Positions 34,748 to 43,890 of a DNA stretch of 64,000 bases are shown one piece after another; the first letter of the stretch is position 1; each line of letters starts with the position of its first letter. The translations under genes and the position numbers were made by a program. The DNA is from Maribacter sp044594925 (GTDB taxonomy: Bacteria > Bacteroidota > Bacteroidia > Flavobacteriales > Flavobacteriaceae), in NCBI RefSeq assembly GCF_044594925.1, contig NZ_CP138991.1, forward strand, positions 2,852,001-2,916,000. Direction: 5' to 3'. The notes below the pieces were generated by a model that was not told the DNA's origin, did not search any database, and saw nothing but the letters and a program-made list of their open reading frames with translations.

Positions 34748-36514
34748 TTGAATACGTTTTTAGACCATATCAACTCACCGGCTGATTTAAAAAAGCTACC
34801 CACGCATCAATTGCCTGCACTGGCAAAAGAACTTAGAACTTTCATAATAGATATTGTATCAGCTAAAGAAGGGCATCTGGGAGCAAGTTTAGGTGTTGTT
34901 GAGCTTACCATTGCACTACATTATATATTCAACACTCCCGATGACCAACTGATATGGGATGTAGGTCACCAAGCATATGGTCATAAAATAGTAACGGGCA
35001 GAAAGGAAATTTTTGACACCAATAGGCAATTAAACGGAATCAGTGGCTTCCCTAAACGAGACGAAAGCCCTTACGATACCTTCGGGACCGGGCATAGCTC
35101 TACCTCTATTTCGGCTATACTGGGCATGGCCATAGCGGCACAACTACAAGGAAAAAAGCGACAACAACATATTGCTGTTATCGGAGATGCATCCATTGCA
35201 AGCGGAATGGCTTTTGAAGGATTAAACCATTTAGGTGTTACGGATGCCAATGTCCTCATAATCCTTAATGATAACACTATTGGTATAGATCCTAGCGTAG
35301 GAGCGCTTAAGAACTACCTCACCAACGTTAAAAAGGGCATCGCCAAGGATGAGAACATTTTTGAATGCCTGAACCTCAACTATACCGGTCCTATTGATGG
35401 ACATAATATCGATGTGCTCATAGCGGAGTTAAGTCGGTTAAAATCTGTTCCTGGCCCAAAATTACTACATGTTATAACCACCAAAGGCAAAGGACTTCAA
35501 AAGGCAGAAGAGAATCAGGTCGTATACCATGCTCCAGGTAAATTCGACAAAAAAACAGGCGAATTGGCTCAAAAACCTCAGGGTGATCAGTTTCCTAAAT
35601 ATCAGGACGTATTTGGGCACACGTTGGTAGCCTTAGCGAAAGATAACGAACGTATAGTGGGTATTACGCCAGCTATGCCAACCGGGAGTTCACTGAAGTT
35701 TATGATGGAAGAAATTCCTGAGCGCGCTTTTGATGTGGGTATTGCCGAACAACACGCCGTAACCATGGCAGCAGGGATGGCAACACAAGGGCTAATTCCC
35801 TTTTGTAATATTTACTCGACCTTTCTACAACGCGCATATGACCAGGTGATACATGACGTTGCCTTACAAAACCTCCCTGTAATCTTTTGTCTGGATAGAG
35901 CAGGAATCGTAGGACAGGATGGTCCTACCCATCATGGTGTTTTTGATATTGCTTATTTAAGGTGCATTCCTAATCTTATCATCTGTGCCCCAATGAACGA
36001 GATACAACTTAGGAATATCATGTATTCTTCCCAATTGGGTCTTCAACATCCTATCGCGATTAGGTACCCAAGGGGGCGCGGTACTATAATGAACTGGAAA
36101 CAACCCATGGAAAAAATTGCTGTAGGCCAATCTTTTGAGCTAAAAAAAGGATGTGAAATTGCAATTTTAAGCACAGGTCCCATTGGGAACATGATAACCA
36201 GTTTAATTGCGGAGATTGATAAAAACGAAAAGCTGGGACATTATAATTTTCCTTTCATAAAACCAATGGACGAAAAAAGACTAGCTCAAATATTTGAATC
36301 TTACGAACAAATTATTACTATTGAAGATGGTTGCAGTATCGGTGGCTTCGGAAGTGGAGTTGTAGCATTTGCCAACGAAAATAATAGCACTAAAAAGGTT
36401 AAGATATTTGGTGTTCCAGACATATTTGTACCCCATGGAACTATTGAGGAACTTTATACCTTAGCAGGAATAGATAAAGAAACCATAAAAGAGTATATAG
36501 GGCGTATCATATGA
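34748..36514 (+). CDS. dxs: 1-deoxy-D-xylulose-5-phosphate synthase, TTG start
   Basis: 588 aa. Thiamine-diphosphate enzyme joining pyruvate and glyceraldehyde 3-phosphate, first step of the MEP isoprenoid pathway. Seen: FGTGHSSTSISAILGMA, the TPP/Mg motif starting GDASIASGMAFEG and ending NDN, the catalytic-domain stretch DVGIAEQHAVTMAAGMA, and the transketolase C-terminal domain. The start must be TTG at 34748: an in-frame TAG lies three codons upstream, and no ATG occurs until far inside the conserved domain. It is shorter than E. coli Dxs (620 aa). It overlaps the DUF3078 gene by 4 bp (ATGA). Confidence 0.95.
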   Translation: MNTFLDHINSPADLKKLPTHQLPALAKELRTFIIDIVSAKEGHLGASLGVVELTIALHYIFNTPDDQLIWDVGHQAYGHKIVTGRKEIFDTNRQLNGISGFPKRDESPYDTFGTGHSSTSISAILGMAIAAQLQGKKRQQHIAVIGDASIASGMAFEGLNHLGVTDANVLIILNDNTIGIDPSVGALKNYLTNVKKGIAKDENIFECLNLNYTGPIDGHNIDVLIAELSRLKSVPGPKLLHVITTKGKGLQKAEENQVVYHAPGKFDKKTGELAQKPQGDQFPKYQDVFGHTLVALAKDNERIVGITPAMPTGSSLKFMMEEIPERAFDVGIAEQHAVTMAAGMATQGLIPFCNIYSTFLQRAYDQVIHDVALQNLPVIFCLDRAGIVGQDGPTHHGVFDIAYLRCIPNLIICAPMNEIQLRNIMYSSQLGLQHPIAIRYPRGRGTIMNWKQPMEKIAVGQSFELKKGCEIAILSTGPIGNMITSLIAEIDKNEKLGHYNFPFIKPMDEKRLAQIFESYEQIITIEDGCSIGGFGSGVVAFANENNSTKKVKIFGVPDIFVPHGTIEELYTLAGIDKETIKEYIGRII

Positions 36515-37638
36515 TTAAGACGATTAATAACAAGAAGGTATGGCTTTTTACGATGTTCATTTTAGCTTTAGCCTTAAGTAACGCTCAAGATTCTATACCA
36601 TCTACTATAGTTCCTGATAGTATTGCGGTAGATACCACTGTAATAGATACAATAGTTATACGAAAGACACTCACTAAAATAAAACATATTCCAAGGGGTG
36701 TTAACCTTACCAATCCCGTTATTTCGTTTAAAAAAACAAAACCGCTTAAAGACAGATACAATAGATTTAGAGTTCCCTCCTTTTGGCAAAAAGAAAATCA
36801 ATTAGGAATAAATGTTAGCGAAACCGCCTTTGTGAACTGGAATGCGGGTGGAGACAACGCTATAAGCGGCCTTGGTTTCCTTAAATTTTCTCGAAACTAC
36901 AAATTTCGATACTTTAAATGGGATAACAATTTGGACTTAAGATACGGCCTCAATGCACAAGAAGGCCGTAAATTAAGAAAAACAGAAGATGTGATACGTC
37001 TAAATTCCAACCTGGGCTATCGAAGGGACACTATTAGTAATTGGTACTATTCCGTACAATTGAACTTTAACACGCAGTTCTCAAACGGTTTTAAATATCC
37101 CGACAGAACTACCCCAATATCCCGGTTTATGGCTCCAGGATATTTATTTTTTGGTGGTGGAGCATCCTATATAAGTCAAGATCAAAAGTTTAACCTTTAC
37201 CTTTCGCCATTAACACAAAAATCTACATTTGTTCTAGATCAAAGATTGGCAGATAGAGGAGCATTTGGTGTAGAAAAAGCTATTTTGGATGCGAACGGAA
37301 ATGTCATTACACCAGGGGAAAACCATCTCTTGGAACTTGGATTTCTCATTACCCATAATTGGAATCTAAATCTAGCTAAAAATATAGATTTAAAAAGCAG
37401 GTTAAATCTTTATACCGATTACCTCTCTAGCTTTGGTAATATAGATGTAGACTGGGAACTAAATATTAAGATGAGGGTGAACAAGTATATTTTAACCACC
37501 ATAGGCACGCATCTTATATACGATGATGACATTCTTTTTGATGAAGTTAAAAATGCGGACGGGATAGTTACCGACCCTGGAGAACCAAGGCTGCAGTTTA
37601 AACAAGTTTTAGGTGTAGGGGTTGCTTACGATTTTTAA
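36511..37638 (+). CDS. Exported DUF3078 protein
   Basis: 375 aa. Signal peptide ending ALSNAQ (about residue 25). A Thr/Val/Asp-rich linker with basic residues comes next, then the DUF3078 domain (from about 90): NQLGINVSETAFVNWNAGG is the hallmark, followed by antiparallel strands likely forming an outer-membrane beta-barrel (NLDLRYGLN, IRLNSNLGYRRD, closing in VLGVGVAYDF, a C-terminal Phe). The start codon overlaps the dxs stop (ATGA), so the two are coupled; why an isoprenoid enzyme pairs with an outer-membrane protein is unclear. Its stop overlaps the dgt stop. Confidence 0.85.
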   Translation: MIKTINNKKVWLFTMFILALALSNAQDSIPSTIVPDSIAVDTTVIDTIVIRKTLTKIKHIPRGVNLTNPVISFKKTKPLKDRYNRFRVPSFWQKENQLGINVSETAFVNWNAGGDNAISGLGFLKFSRNYKFRYFKWDNNLDLRYGLNAQEGRKLRKTEDVIRLNSNLGYRRDTISNWYYSVQLNFNTQFSNGFKYPDRTTPISRFMAPGYLFFGGGASYISQDQKFNLYLSPLTQKSTFVLDQRLADRGAFGVEKAILDANGNVITPGENHLLELGFLITHNWNLNLAKNIDLKSRLNLYTDYLSSFGNIDVDWELNIKMRVNKYILTTIGTHLIYDDDILFDEVKNADGIVTDPGEPRLQFKQVLGVGVAYDF

Positions 37639-38978
37639 AGTTCCCGTCCTTGAATCTTATTATGAATATGAACGGCACTACTATCCGACAGACTTGCGAC
37701 ATAACAACAAGTATTCAGTAAAATTTCATAAAGTGAAATATTGGTGTTTTGGTATGCTTCGGGCAATGTTTGAACAATAAGCTTATGATAATTAGAGGCA
37801 TTATCATTCTTTTTTTGAACCAAAGCGTCTATATAGACATCAAGGATATTTGAAATGATTTTATAGCCTGCAATTTCTTTCTCAACAACTTCCTGAGCTC
37901 GATACACCTTCTCAATACTTATTCCAATAATATCCTTTATTTGCGCATCATATTTACTCTTATCTAAAAGAGATACGTCAAAATCACCTTGTAAAATCTG
38001 CTCCTCGAACTCCATAAAAATTGAAACAGCATCCTGTATTAAGGTATTAATTGCCAAAGCTCTTAAATAACTTAAACGATCTTCTTTATAAGCTAAAGAA
38101 TGATACTTTTTGGTATTAATGCTGTCCTTTACAAGTTTTATGAGGTATTCCAAAGCAAAATCTTCCGAAATAAGACCTAGATTAATACCATCTTCAAAAT
38201 CTATAATCGTGTAGCAGATATCATCCGCAGCCTCTACCAAAAAGGTCAAAGGATGCCTGGCATACGAAACAGACGTTCCTTTTCTAGTCTGTAAAAGCCC
38301 TAAATCATTCGCTATGCCTTCAAAAGTTTGCTTTTCCGTCTGAAAAAAACCGAATTTCTTATCTGAAATATGTTTGGTCGGTTTTTTAGGAAGGGATTCC
38401 TTTGGATATTTCATAAAAGCCCCTAAAGTGGCATAGCTCAGACGGAGTCCTCCAAGTACGCCTGCCCTATCTTGTGCCAACAATTTAAACCCGTTAGCGT
38501 TTCCTTCAAAATCTATAATATCTTGATATTGTTTCTTACTTAACAGCTCCTTATAATTTAAACCCCTTCCTGTTCTAAAATATTCGCCTATGGATTTTTC
38601 TCCACTATGACCAAATGGAGGATTGCCTATGTCGTGTGCAAGAGCAGCTGCAGCCACTATGGCTCCAAAATCATTGAATTTATAGCCATGGGTTTCTTTA
38701 AGATAAGGGTGTTTTTCCAATATTTTCTTACCCGCCAACCTTCCCAAGCTACGCCCTACAACGGAGACTTCTAAACTATGGGTTAATCTGGTATGTACAA
38801 AATCTGTTTTTGAAAGCGGTATTACTTGGGTCTTGTCTTGCAGACTTCTGAATGCCGAAGAAAAAATTATGCGGTCATAATCAACTTCAAAGCCCAATCT
38901 AGTTTCATCTTGTTCTTTTCTAAGTCTTTTATTTGTATCTCCCTTTCTACGTAAGGATAGTAATTGCTCCCAATTCAT
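37635..38978 (-). CDS. dgt: Deoxyguanosinetriphosphate triphosphohydrolase (dGTPase)
   Basis: 447 aa HD-domain enzyme. Metal ligands and active-site residues lie in THSLEVSVVGR (about residue 66) and ALAHDIGNPPFGHSGE (about 112-127). The N-terminus has the typical arginine-rich RSLQDKTQVIPLSKTDFVHTRLTHS. It hydrolyses dGTP to deoxyguanosine and triphosphate and helps balance dNTP pools; ribonucleotide reductase is also in the window but far away. It converges on the DUF3078 gene with a TTAA stop overlap. Confidence 0.92.
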   Translation of the reverse strand: MNWEQLLSLRRKGDTNKRLRKEQDETRLGFEVDYDRIIFSSAFRSLQDKTQVIPLSKTDFVHTRLTHSLEVSVVGRSLGRLAGKKILEKHPYLKETHGYKFNDFGAIVAAAALAHDIGNPPFGHSGEKSIGEYFRTGRGLNYKELLSKKQYQDIIDFEGNANGFKLLAQDRAGVLGGLRLSYATLGAFMKYPKESLPKKPTKHISDKKFGFFQTEKQTFEGIANDLGLLQTRKGTSVSYARHPLTFLVEAADDICYTIIDFEDGINLGLISEDFALEYLIKLVKDSINTKKYHSLAYKEDRLSYLRALAINTLIQDAVSIFMEFEEQILQGDFDVSLLDKSKYDAQIKDIIGISIEKVYRAQEVVEKEIAGYKIISNILDVYIDALVQKKNDNASNYHKLIVQTLPEAYQNTNISLYEILLNTCCYVASLSDSSAVHIHNKIQGREL

Positions 38979-39145
38979 TAGTAAAATTTAGTCCCCGCAA
39001 GATACAGTTTTTGAAATTTTTACTTCGTGATAAACAACCAAAACGATAATAATCTTAACCTTTTGAACATAAACAAATAACCACTAGCTAACCTTAATTT
39101 AACCTTGTGTTCCGTTATTTGCAATGTTCTCAAAATAACAATGGA

Positions 39146-39538
39146 ATGAAACACGTAATTGTCCTAGTAACTTTCTTTATTGCGTCCATAAGCTTAGCTC
39201 AAACAAACGGTGTTTTGAGTGGTAAAATATTGGATGCGGAAATGTACAATGAGCCATTACTTATGGCATCTGTTTCAATAAAAAATACCTCTTGGAAAGC
39301 GCAGACCAACTTTAATGGAAATTTTGAAATTACAGCAATTACCCCAGGAAATTATATAGTACAGATATCCTTTTTGGGATATGATAGCGTGGAAATGCCT
39401 ATAGAAATAAAAGAAGGCGAACGCTTAGAAGTTTTGGAGTCTTTGTATGTAAAATCGTTACCTATGCTTCCTATGGCTACAACGGCAGAAAAAAACACTA
39501 CTACCGCATCAACCGAAATTAGGGGTTTTAAAAAGTAA
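39146..39538 (+). CDS. Exported carboxypeptidase-regulatory-like beta-sandwich protein
   Basis: 130 aa from the ATG at 39146; a GTG at 39107 would add 13 residues ahead of the signal peptide and is unlikely. Signal peptide MKHVIVLVTFFIASISLAQ. One CarboxypepD_reg-like domain: GVLSGKILDAEMYNEPLLMASVSIKN, then AQTNFNGNFEITAITPGNYIVQISFLGYDSVEMPIEI. This domain usually begins TonB receptors; here it stands alone with a short tail. The role is unknown. Encoded alone between dgt (divergent) and the phosphate transporter. Confidence 0.8.
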   Translation: MKHVIVLVTFFIASISLAQTNGVLSGKILDAEMYNEPLLMASVSIKNTSWKAQTNFNGNFEITAITPGNYIVQISFLGYDSVEMPIEIKEGERLEVLESLYVKSLPMLPMATTAEKNTTTASTEIRGFKK

Positions 39539-39737
39539 TTCAGTATATACTTTATGGCCATTTATACTTTTTGTATTCAAGAGCTGTAATTACCCTAATC
39601 CTATTACCTAGTATTACAAAAGATTTTAGTACTTTTCGTTTTTGTGTTATTTTGAGAAAGGTATTTTTTTACTTCATAACCTTATTTTAACCTTACTGAT
39701 GAATTATAATATGATTTTTGCTTTTATTTATTTTTAG

Positions 39738-41981
39738 ATGAGCGAGAACATTTACTTATTTATGATTATTGCGTTGGCTGTTCTTGCCATTACCGATTTG
39801 GTTGTGGGTGTAAGCAATGACGCAGTTAACTTTTTAAATTCCGCTATTGGCTCAAAGGCCATTTCCTTTAAAACTATTATGATTGTTGCCAGTGTAGGCA
39901 TTGCCTTTGGAGCAATTTCTTCTAGCGGTATGATGGAAGTTGCCCGTAAGGGGATTTTTAATCCTAGTGAATTCGTCTTTGCAGAGATTATGATCATTTT
40001 CATGGCAGTAATGATTACCGATATTTTATTATTGGATTTCTTCAATACCCTTGGTATGCCTACATCAACTACGGTATCCATTGTTTTTGAATTATTAGGT
40101 GCGGCTGTAGCCATTTCATTGGTAAAGATCTATGCATCAGACGGTGCTCTATCGGATTTGGCAAATTATATAAACACCCAAAAGGCAACAGAGATAATCT
40201 TGGGCATCTTGCTCTCTGTCGTAGTTGCTTTTACGGTTGGGGCCTTAGTTCAATTTATTTCTAGAGTACTGATTTCTTTTAAGTTTGAGGAAAAACCGAA
40301 ATGGATTGGCGCCCTTTTTGGTGGACTGGCAATAACGGCCATTGTCTATTTTATTCTAGTAAAAGGACTAAAGGGGACGTCTATTCTATCTCCTGAAGTG
40401 TCTATGTTCATAAGCACGCAACCGGAATTATTTATGCTGGGTAATATCATTTTCTGGTCTCTAATCTCCTTTATCTTTACCAAATTATTAGACTGGAATA
40501 TTTATACCATAATAATAATACTGGGCACGTTTGCTTTGGCCATGGCATTTGCAGGGAATGACCTTGTAAATTTTATAGGGGTACCGTTAGCTGCTTTGGC
40601 ATCTTATGATAGTTGGCAAAGCTCTGGTGTTTTAGCGTCTGAATTCAATATGAAGGGATTAAATACCGCAAGTCAGGCACCTACCTATCTCTTATTGGCT
40701 TCAGGTCTTATTATGGTGGTTACCCTTTGGTTTTCTTCCAAAGCCAAGAACGTAGTTAAAACCAGTGTCGATTTATCTAGACAAGATGAGGGAGATGAGC
40801 GTTTTCAGCCTAATTTTTTATCTAGACATATCGTAAAATATAGTATCAACGCATCCGAAAGTCTATCCGGTATTATTCCTAAAAACATTCAAGAGAAAAT
40901 CAACCGGCAGTTTGAGAAACCCTACGTTTATATTCCAAAGAGCAAGGTAAAGGATTTACCTGCCTTTGATTTAGTGCGTGCCTCCGTTAACTTAATGGTT
41001 GCTAGTGTTCTTATTTCATTGGCTACTTCCATGAAATTACCACTCTCCACTACCTATGTAACCTTTATGGTGGCCATGGGTACCTCCTTAGCGGACAGAG
41101 CGTGGGGGCCAGAAAGTGCGGTTTATAGAGTAGCAGGTGTATTAAATGTTATTGGAGGTTGGTTCTTTACGGCTTTCAGCGCATTTACGGCGGCCGCAAT
41201 AATAGCTTATCTCATACATCTTGGTGGTATAATTGCTATTGGAATTCTTTTGGTCCTAGCCTTTTTACTTATAGGCAAGAATTACCTCTCACATTCCAGG
41301 AAAATGAAGGAAACCAAACTAGAGGAAAAACTACAAAAAGCGGAAAGTAATACTATTATAGACCTAATTGAAGAAAGTGCAGCCAACATAGCTCTGGCAA
41401 TGAAAAGAGGGAGCAAAGTCTATACGCAAAGCATAGATGGTCTTGCGAAACATGATATTGATACCTTAAAAAAAGGTAAAAAGGGGATTTCCAAACTAGA
41501 CAGGGAAGTAGAAGAGCTTAGGGATAATATATTTTACTTCATAAAGAATCTAGATGAATCCAGCGTCGGAACCAGTAATTTTTATATTACGGCATTGAGC
41601 TACCTCCAAGATATGACCCAGTCTCTGGAATATATTTCCAAAGCTGGATTCAAACACGTAAACAACAATCACAAAAAGCTTAGGTTTAATCAAATAAAAG
41701 ACCTTAAAGAAACAGATCAATATGTAGAGAAACTCTTCATAGAAGTTCGCGAAATATTCGAATCAAGAAATTTTGGAAATCTCACCAACCTATTAATGGG
41801 TCGGGAAGAACTACTCCATAAGTTAGACCAAAAAATAGCAAAGCAGGTAGAACGTACCCGTTCCGATGAATCAAGTCCTAAGAATACAGCACTATATTTT
41901 AGTTTGCTATTAGAAACCAAGGATTTACTGCAAGCAACAATGAACTTGATAGAAACTTATGACAAATATGCAAATAAGTAA
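39738..41981 (+). CDS. PiT-family inorganic phosphate transporter with PhoU-like C-terminal domain
   Basis: 747 aa. About 12 TM helices carry the two PiT signature repeats, GVSNDAVNFLNSAIGS (24-39) and FAGNDLVNFIGVPLAA (about 272-287). A final soluble helical region (about 530-747) resembles PhoU: SNTIIDLIEESAANIALAM, then a pair of three-helix bundles ending LLQATMNLIETYDKYA. Fusion of PiT and PhoU-like parts is seen in Bacteroidota and likely gives built-in control. It imports phosphate (or metal-phosphate) driven by a cation gradient. The next gene starts 23 bp inside its 3' end. Confidence 0.9.
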   Translation: MSENIYLFMIIALAVLAITDLVVGVSNDAVNFLNSAIGSKAISFKTIMIVASVGIAFGAISSSGMMEVARKGIFNPSEFVFAEIMIIFMAVMITDILLLDFFNTLGMPTSTTVSIVFELLGAAVAISLVKIYASDGALSDLANYINTQKATEIILGILLSVVVAFTVGALVQFISRVLISFKFEEKPKWIGALFGGLAITAIVYFILVKGLKGTSILSPEVSMFISTQPELFMLGNIIFWSLISFIFTKLLDWNIYTIIIILGTFALAMAFAGNDLVNFIGVPLAALASYDSWQSSGVLASEFNMKGLNTASQAPTYLLLASGLIMVVTLWFSSKAKNVVKTSVDLSRQDEGDERFQPNFLSRHIVKYSINASESLSGIIPKNIQEKINRQFEKPYVYIPKSKVKDLPAFDLVRASVNLMVASVLISLATSMKLPLSTTYVTFMVAMGTSLADRAWGPESAVYRVAGVLNVIGGWFFTAFSAFTAAAIIAYLIHLGGIIAIGILLVLAFLLIGKNYLSHSRKMKETKLEEKLQKAESNTIIDLIEESAANIALAMKRGSKVYTQSIDGLAKHDIDTLKKGKKGISKLDREVEELRDNIFYFIKNLDESSVGTSNFYITALSYLQDMTQSLEYISKAGFKHVNNNHKKLRFNQIKDLKETDQYVEKLFIEVREIFESRNFGNLTNLLMGREELLHKLDQKIAKQVERTRSDESSPKNTALYFSLLLETKDLLQATMNLIETYDKYANK

Positions 41982-42705
41982 AACCCTTGGATTTTCGCTC
42001 TCCTTTTTTCTATGCATAATTGTAAATCAACTAGGTAATTCCCAAGACATATCGGGAACCGATTTGCTAGAAAGAGCGATCCAATTCCACGACAAAGAAG
42101 GCAATTGGAAAAAATTCAAGGGTAAGCTGGCCATTACTATGAATACTCCTAATTCTAGTGATCGGCATAGTATTCTATTCATGGACTTGCCTGCAGAATA
42201 TTTTAAATCTACCGTAAGAAAGGACAACAACACTATAGAATCTATTTTAGTGAAAGACAGCTGCCTCTTAAAATTAAATGGGAGTACGGTTATATCTAAA
42301 AAATACAGGGATAGTTTAAGGATAACTTGCGATAGAGCTAAAATGATGAAAAACTATTACACCTATCTTTATGGCCTACCAATGAAGCTAAAGGACCCAG
42401 GGACCATCATTGCTCCAGAAGTAAGAAAGAAATCGTTCAAAGGGACGGAATATCTCGTTCTAAAAGTAAATTATGATGAAGAAGTAGGTAAGGATACTTG
42501 GTATTTTTATTTTGACCCTCTAACCTATGCTATGGAAGTGTATCAATTTTTCCATGACGAATCTAAAAATGATGGGGAGTATATTCTTCTGGATGATATT
42601 CTCGAAGTAAATGGTATAAAAATGCCGAAAACAAGGGCATGGTATTATAATAAGAATGACAAATATTTAGGAACGGATATTCTTACTAAAGGAAGCGCTT
42701 TGTAA
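41959..42705 (+). CDS. Exported DUF6503-family protein
   Basis: 248 aa (start ATG 41959, overlapping the phosphate transporter by 23 bp; ATG 41968 is an alternative). Signal peptide through NQLGNSQ. The mature part has LLERAIQFHDKEGNWKKFKG, a repeated beta-strand body and RAKMMKNYYTYLYGLPMKLKDPG, which I associate with DUF6503, a LolA/LppX-like fold with a hydrophobic cavity. A periplasmic lipid- or ligand-binding role is plausible but unproven. Overlap with the transporter means coupled translation. Confidence 0.75.
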   Translation: MTNMQISKTLGFSLSFFLCIIVNQLGNSQDISGTDLLERAIQFHDKEGNWKKFKGKLAITMNTPNSSDRHSILFMDLPAEYFKSTVRKDNNTIESILVKDSCLLKLNGSTVISKKYRDSLRITCDRAKMMKNYYTYLYGLPMKLKDPGTIIAPEVRKKSFKGTEYLVLKVNYDEEVGKDTWYFYFDPLTYAMEVYQFFHDESKNDGEYILLDDILEVNGIKMPKTRAWYYNKNDKYLGTDILTKGSAL

Positions 42706-42718
42706 AATACAGTTTAAA

Positions 42719-43303
42719 CTATCTGTAAAAGTTCATTTCGTCCATATATTTCCAAACATTTGCTGGTAGCATTGGACTGATATTTTTATCTTTTTTATGT
42801 TCATTTCTAATGAAAGTAGAGGAGATTTCCATAATAGGCGCTTTTACCTTGTGTATCTTTTTATGACCTTTGAATCTATGCTCTACAGACCCTTCTGATA
42901 TTCTAGGGTATACAAAAAGTTCGTAGTTATCTAGAATTACATCGTAGTTTTTCCACTTGTGGAAACCTTTCAGGTTGTCCTCTCCCATGATAAGACAGAA
43001 TTGATATTTATCGAAATACTTCTCATCTAGGTGAGCCAGGGTATTAATGGTATAATTTGGCTGAGGTAAATCAAACTCAATTTTACTAGGTTTTAATTTG
43101 GGGAAATCCTTAGTTGCTTCCAATACCATCTGATATCTATGATGATTGTCTAAAAGGGTTTTCTTGACCTTAAACGGACTTTGTGGTGTTACTACGAACC
43201 AAACCTCATCTAGTTCAGAAAACTCTGCCATATGATTCGCAATAACCAAATGACCAATATGTATTGGATTAAAGGTGCCAAAATATAACCCAACCTTCTT
43301 CAT
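42719..43303 (-). CDS. nadD: Nicotinate-nucleotide adenylyltransferase
   Basis: 194 aa nucleotidyltransferase. N-terminal GLYFGTFNPIHIGHLVIA holds the (H/T)xGH motif, and ISSTFIRN near the C-terminus is the second ATP-binding motif. It makes deamido-NAD from nicotinate mononucleotide and ATP, in the cytoplasm. Third gene of yicC-gmk-nadD, starting 2 bp after gmk; this order is usual in Bacteroidota. Confidence 0.93.
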   Translation of the reverse strand: MKKVGLYFGTFNPIHIGHLVIANHMAEFSELDEVWFVVTPQSPFKVKKTLLDNHHRYQMVLEATKDFPKLKPSKIEFDLPQPNYTINTLAHLDEKYFDKYQFCLIMGEDNLKGFHKWKNYDVILDNYELFVYPRISEGSVEHRFKGHKKIHKVKAPIMEISSTFIRNEHKKDKNISPMLPANVWKYMDEMNFYR

Positions 43304-43305
43304 CT

Positions 43306-43890
43306 TTATTCCGTTCCCTTCTTATTAACAAAGTCGGCAACTAGTTCTTCCGCTTCTTTTAATGCTATCTCTAAATCGTAGTTTTTGATAATACTATCAA
43401 ATTGCGGTGCTGTTGCTAGTTCTACAGAGGCCTTTGCAATTCTCATATTAATCTTATCGTCGGTTTCCGTACTTCTCTTCTTTAAACGTATTTTAAGCTC
43501 GTCTACGCTTGGTGGTTTCACAAAAACGGCCAAGGTCTGTTCCGGAAATTTCTTTTTAATCCGAAGTCCCCCAGCAACATCTATATCAAAAATAACATTC
43601 TTCCCTTCCGCCCATAAACGTTCTACTTCACTCTTTAAGGTTCCGTAAAAATTATCTCTATAAACTTCTTCCCACTCGAGAAAATCATCATTTTTTATAT
43701 GTTTCTTAAATTCTGAAACCGTCATAAAATAATAATGTTCTTTATTCTTCTCCTTTCCACGTCTTGGTCTAGAAGTAGCGGATACAGAAAAGGCCAAATT
43801 TAAATCCTCACAGCCAAGCAAATGTCTAACAATGGTAGTTTTGCCACTTCCTGATGGAGCCGAAAATATGATGAGTTTACCCCCTTTCAT
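43306..43890 (-). CDS. gmk: Guanylate kinase
   Basis: 194 aa. P-loop SAPSGSGKTTIVRHLL at the N-terminus, GMP-binding segment SVSATSRPRRGKEKNKEHYYF, and lid region ending SVELATAPQFDSIIKNYDLE. It phosphorylates GMP/dGMP to the diphosphates. It begins at the base after the stop of yicC (no gap) and is followed by nadD, forming a tight operon. Confidence 0.96.
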   Translation of the reverse strand: MKGGKLIIFSAPSGSGKTTIVRHLLGCEDLNLAFSVSATSRPRRGKEKNKEHYYFMTVSEFKKHIKNDDFLEWEEVYRDNFYGTLKSEVERLWAEGKNVIFDIDVAGGLRIKKKFPEQTLAVFVKPPSVDELKIRLKKRSTETDDKINMRIAKASVELATAPQFDSIIKNYDLEIALKEAEELVADFVNKKGTE

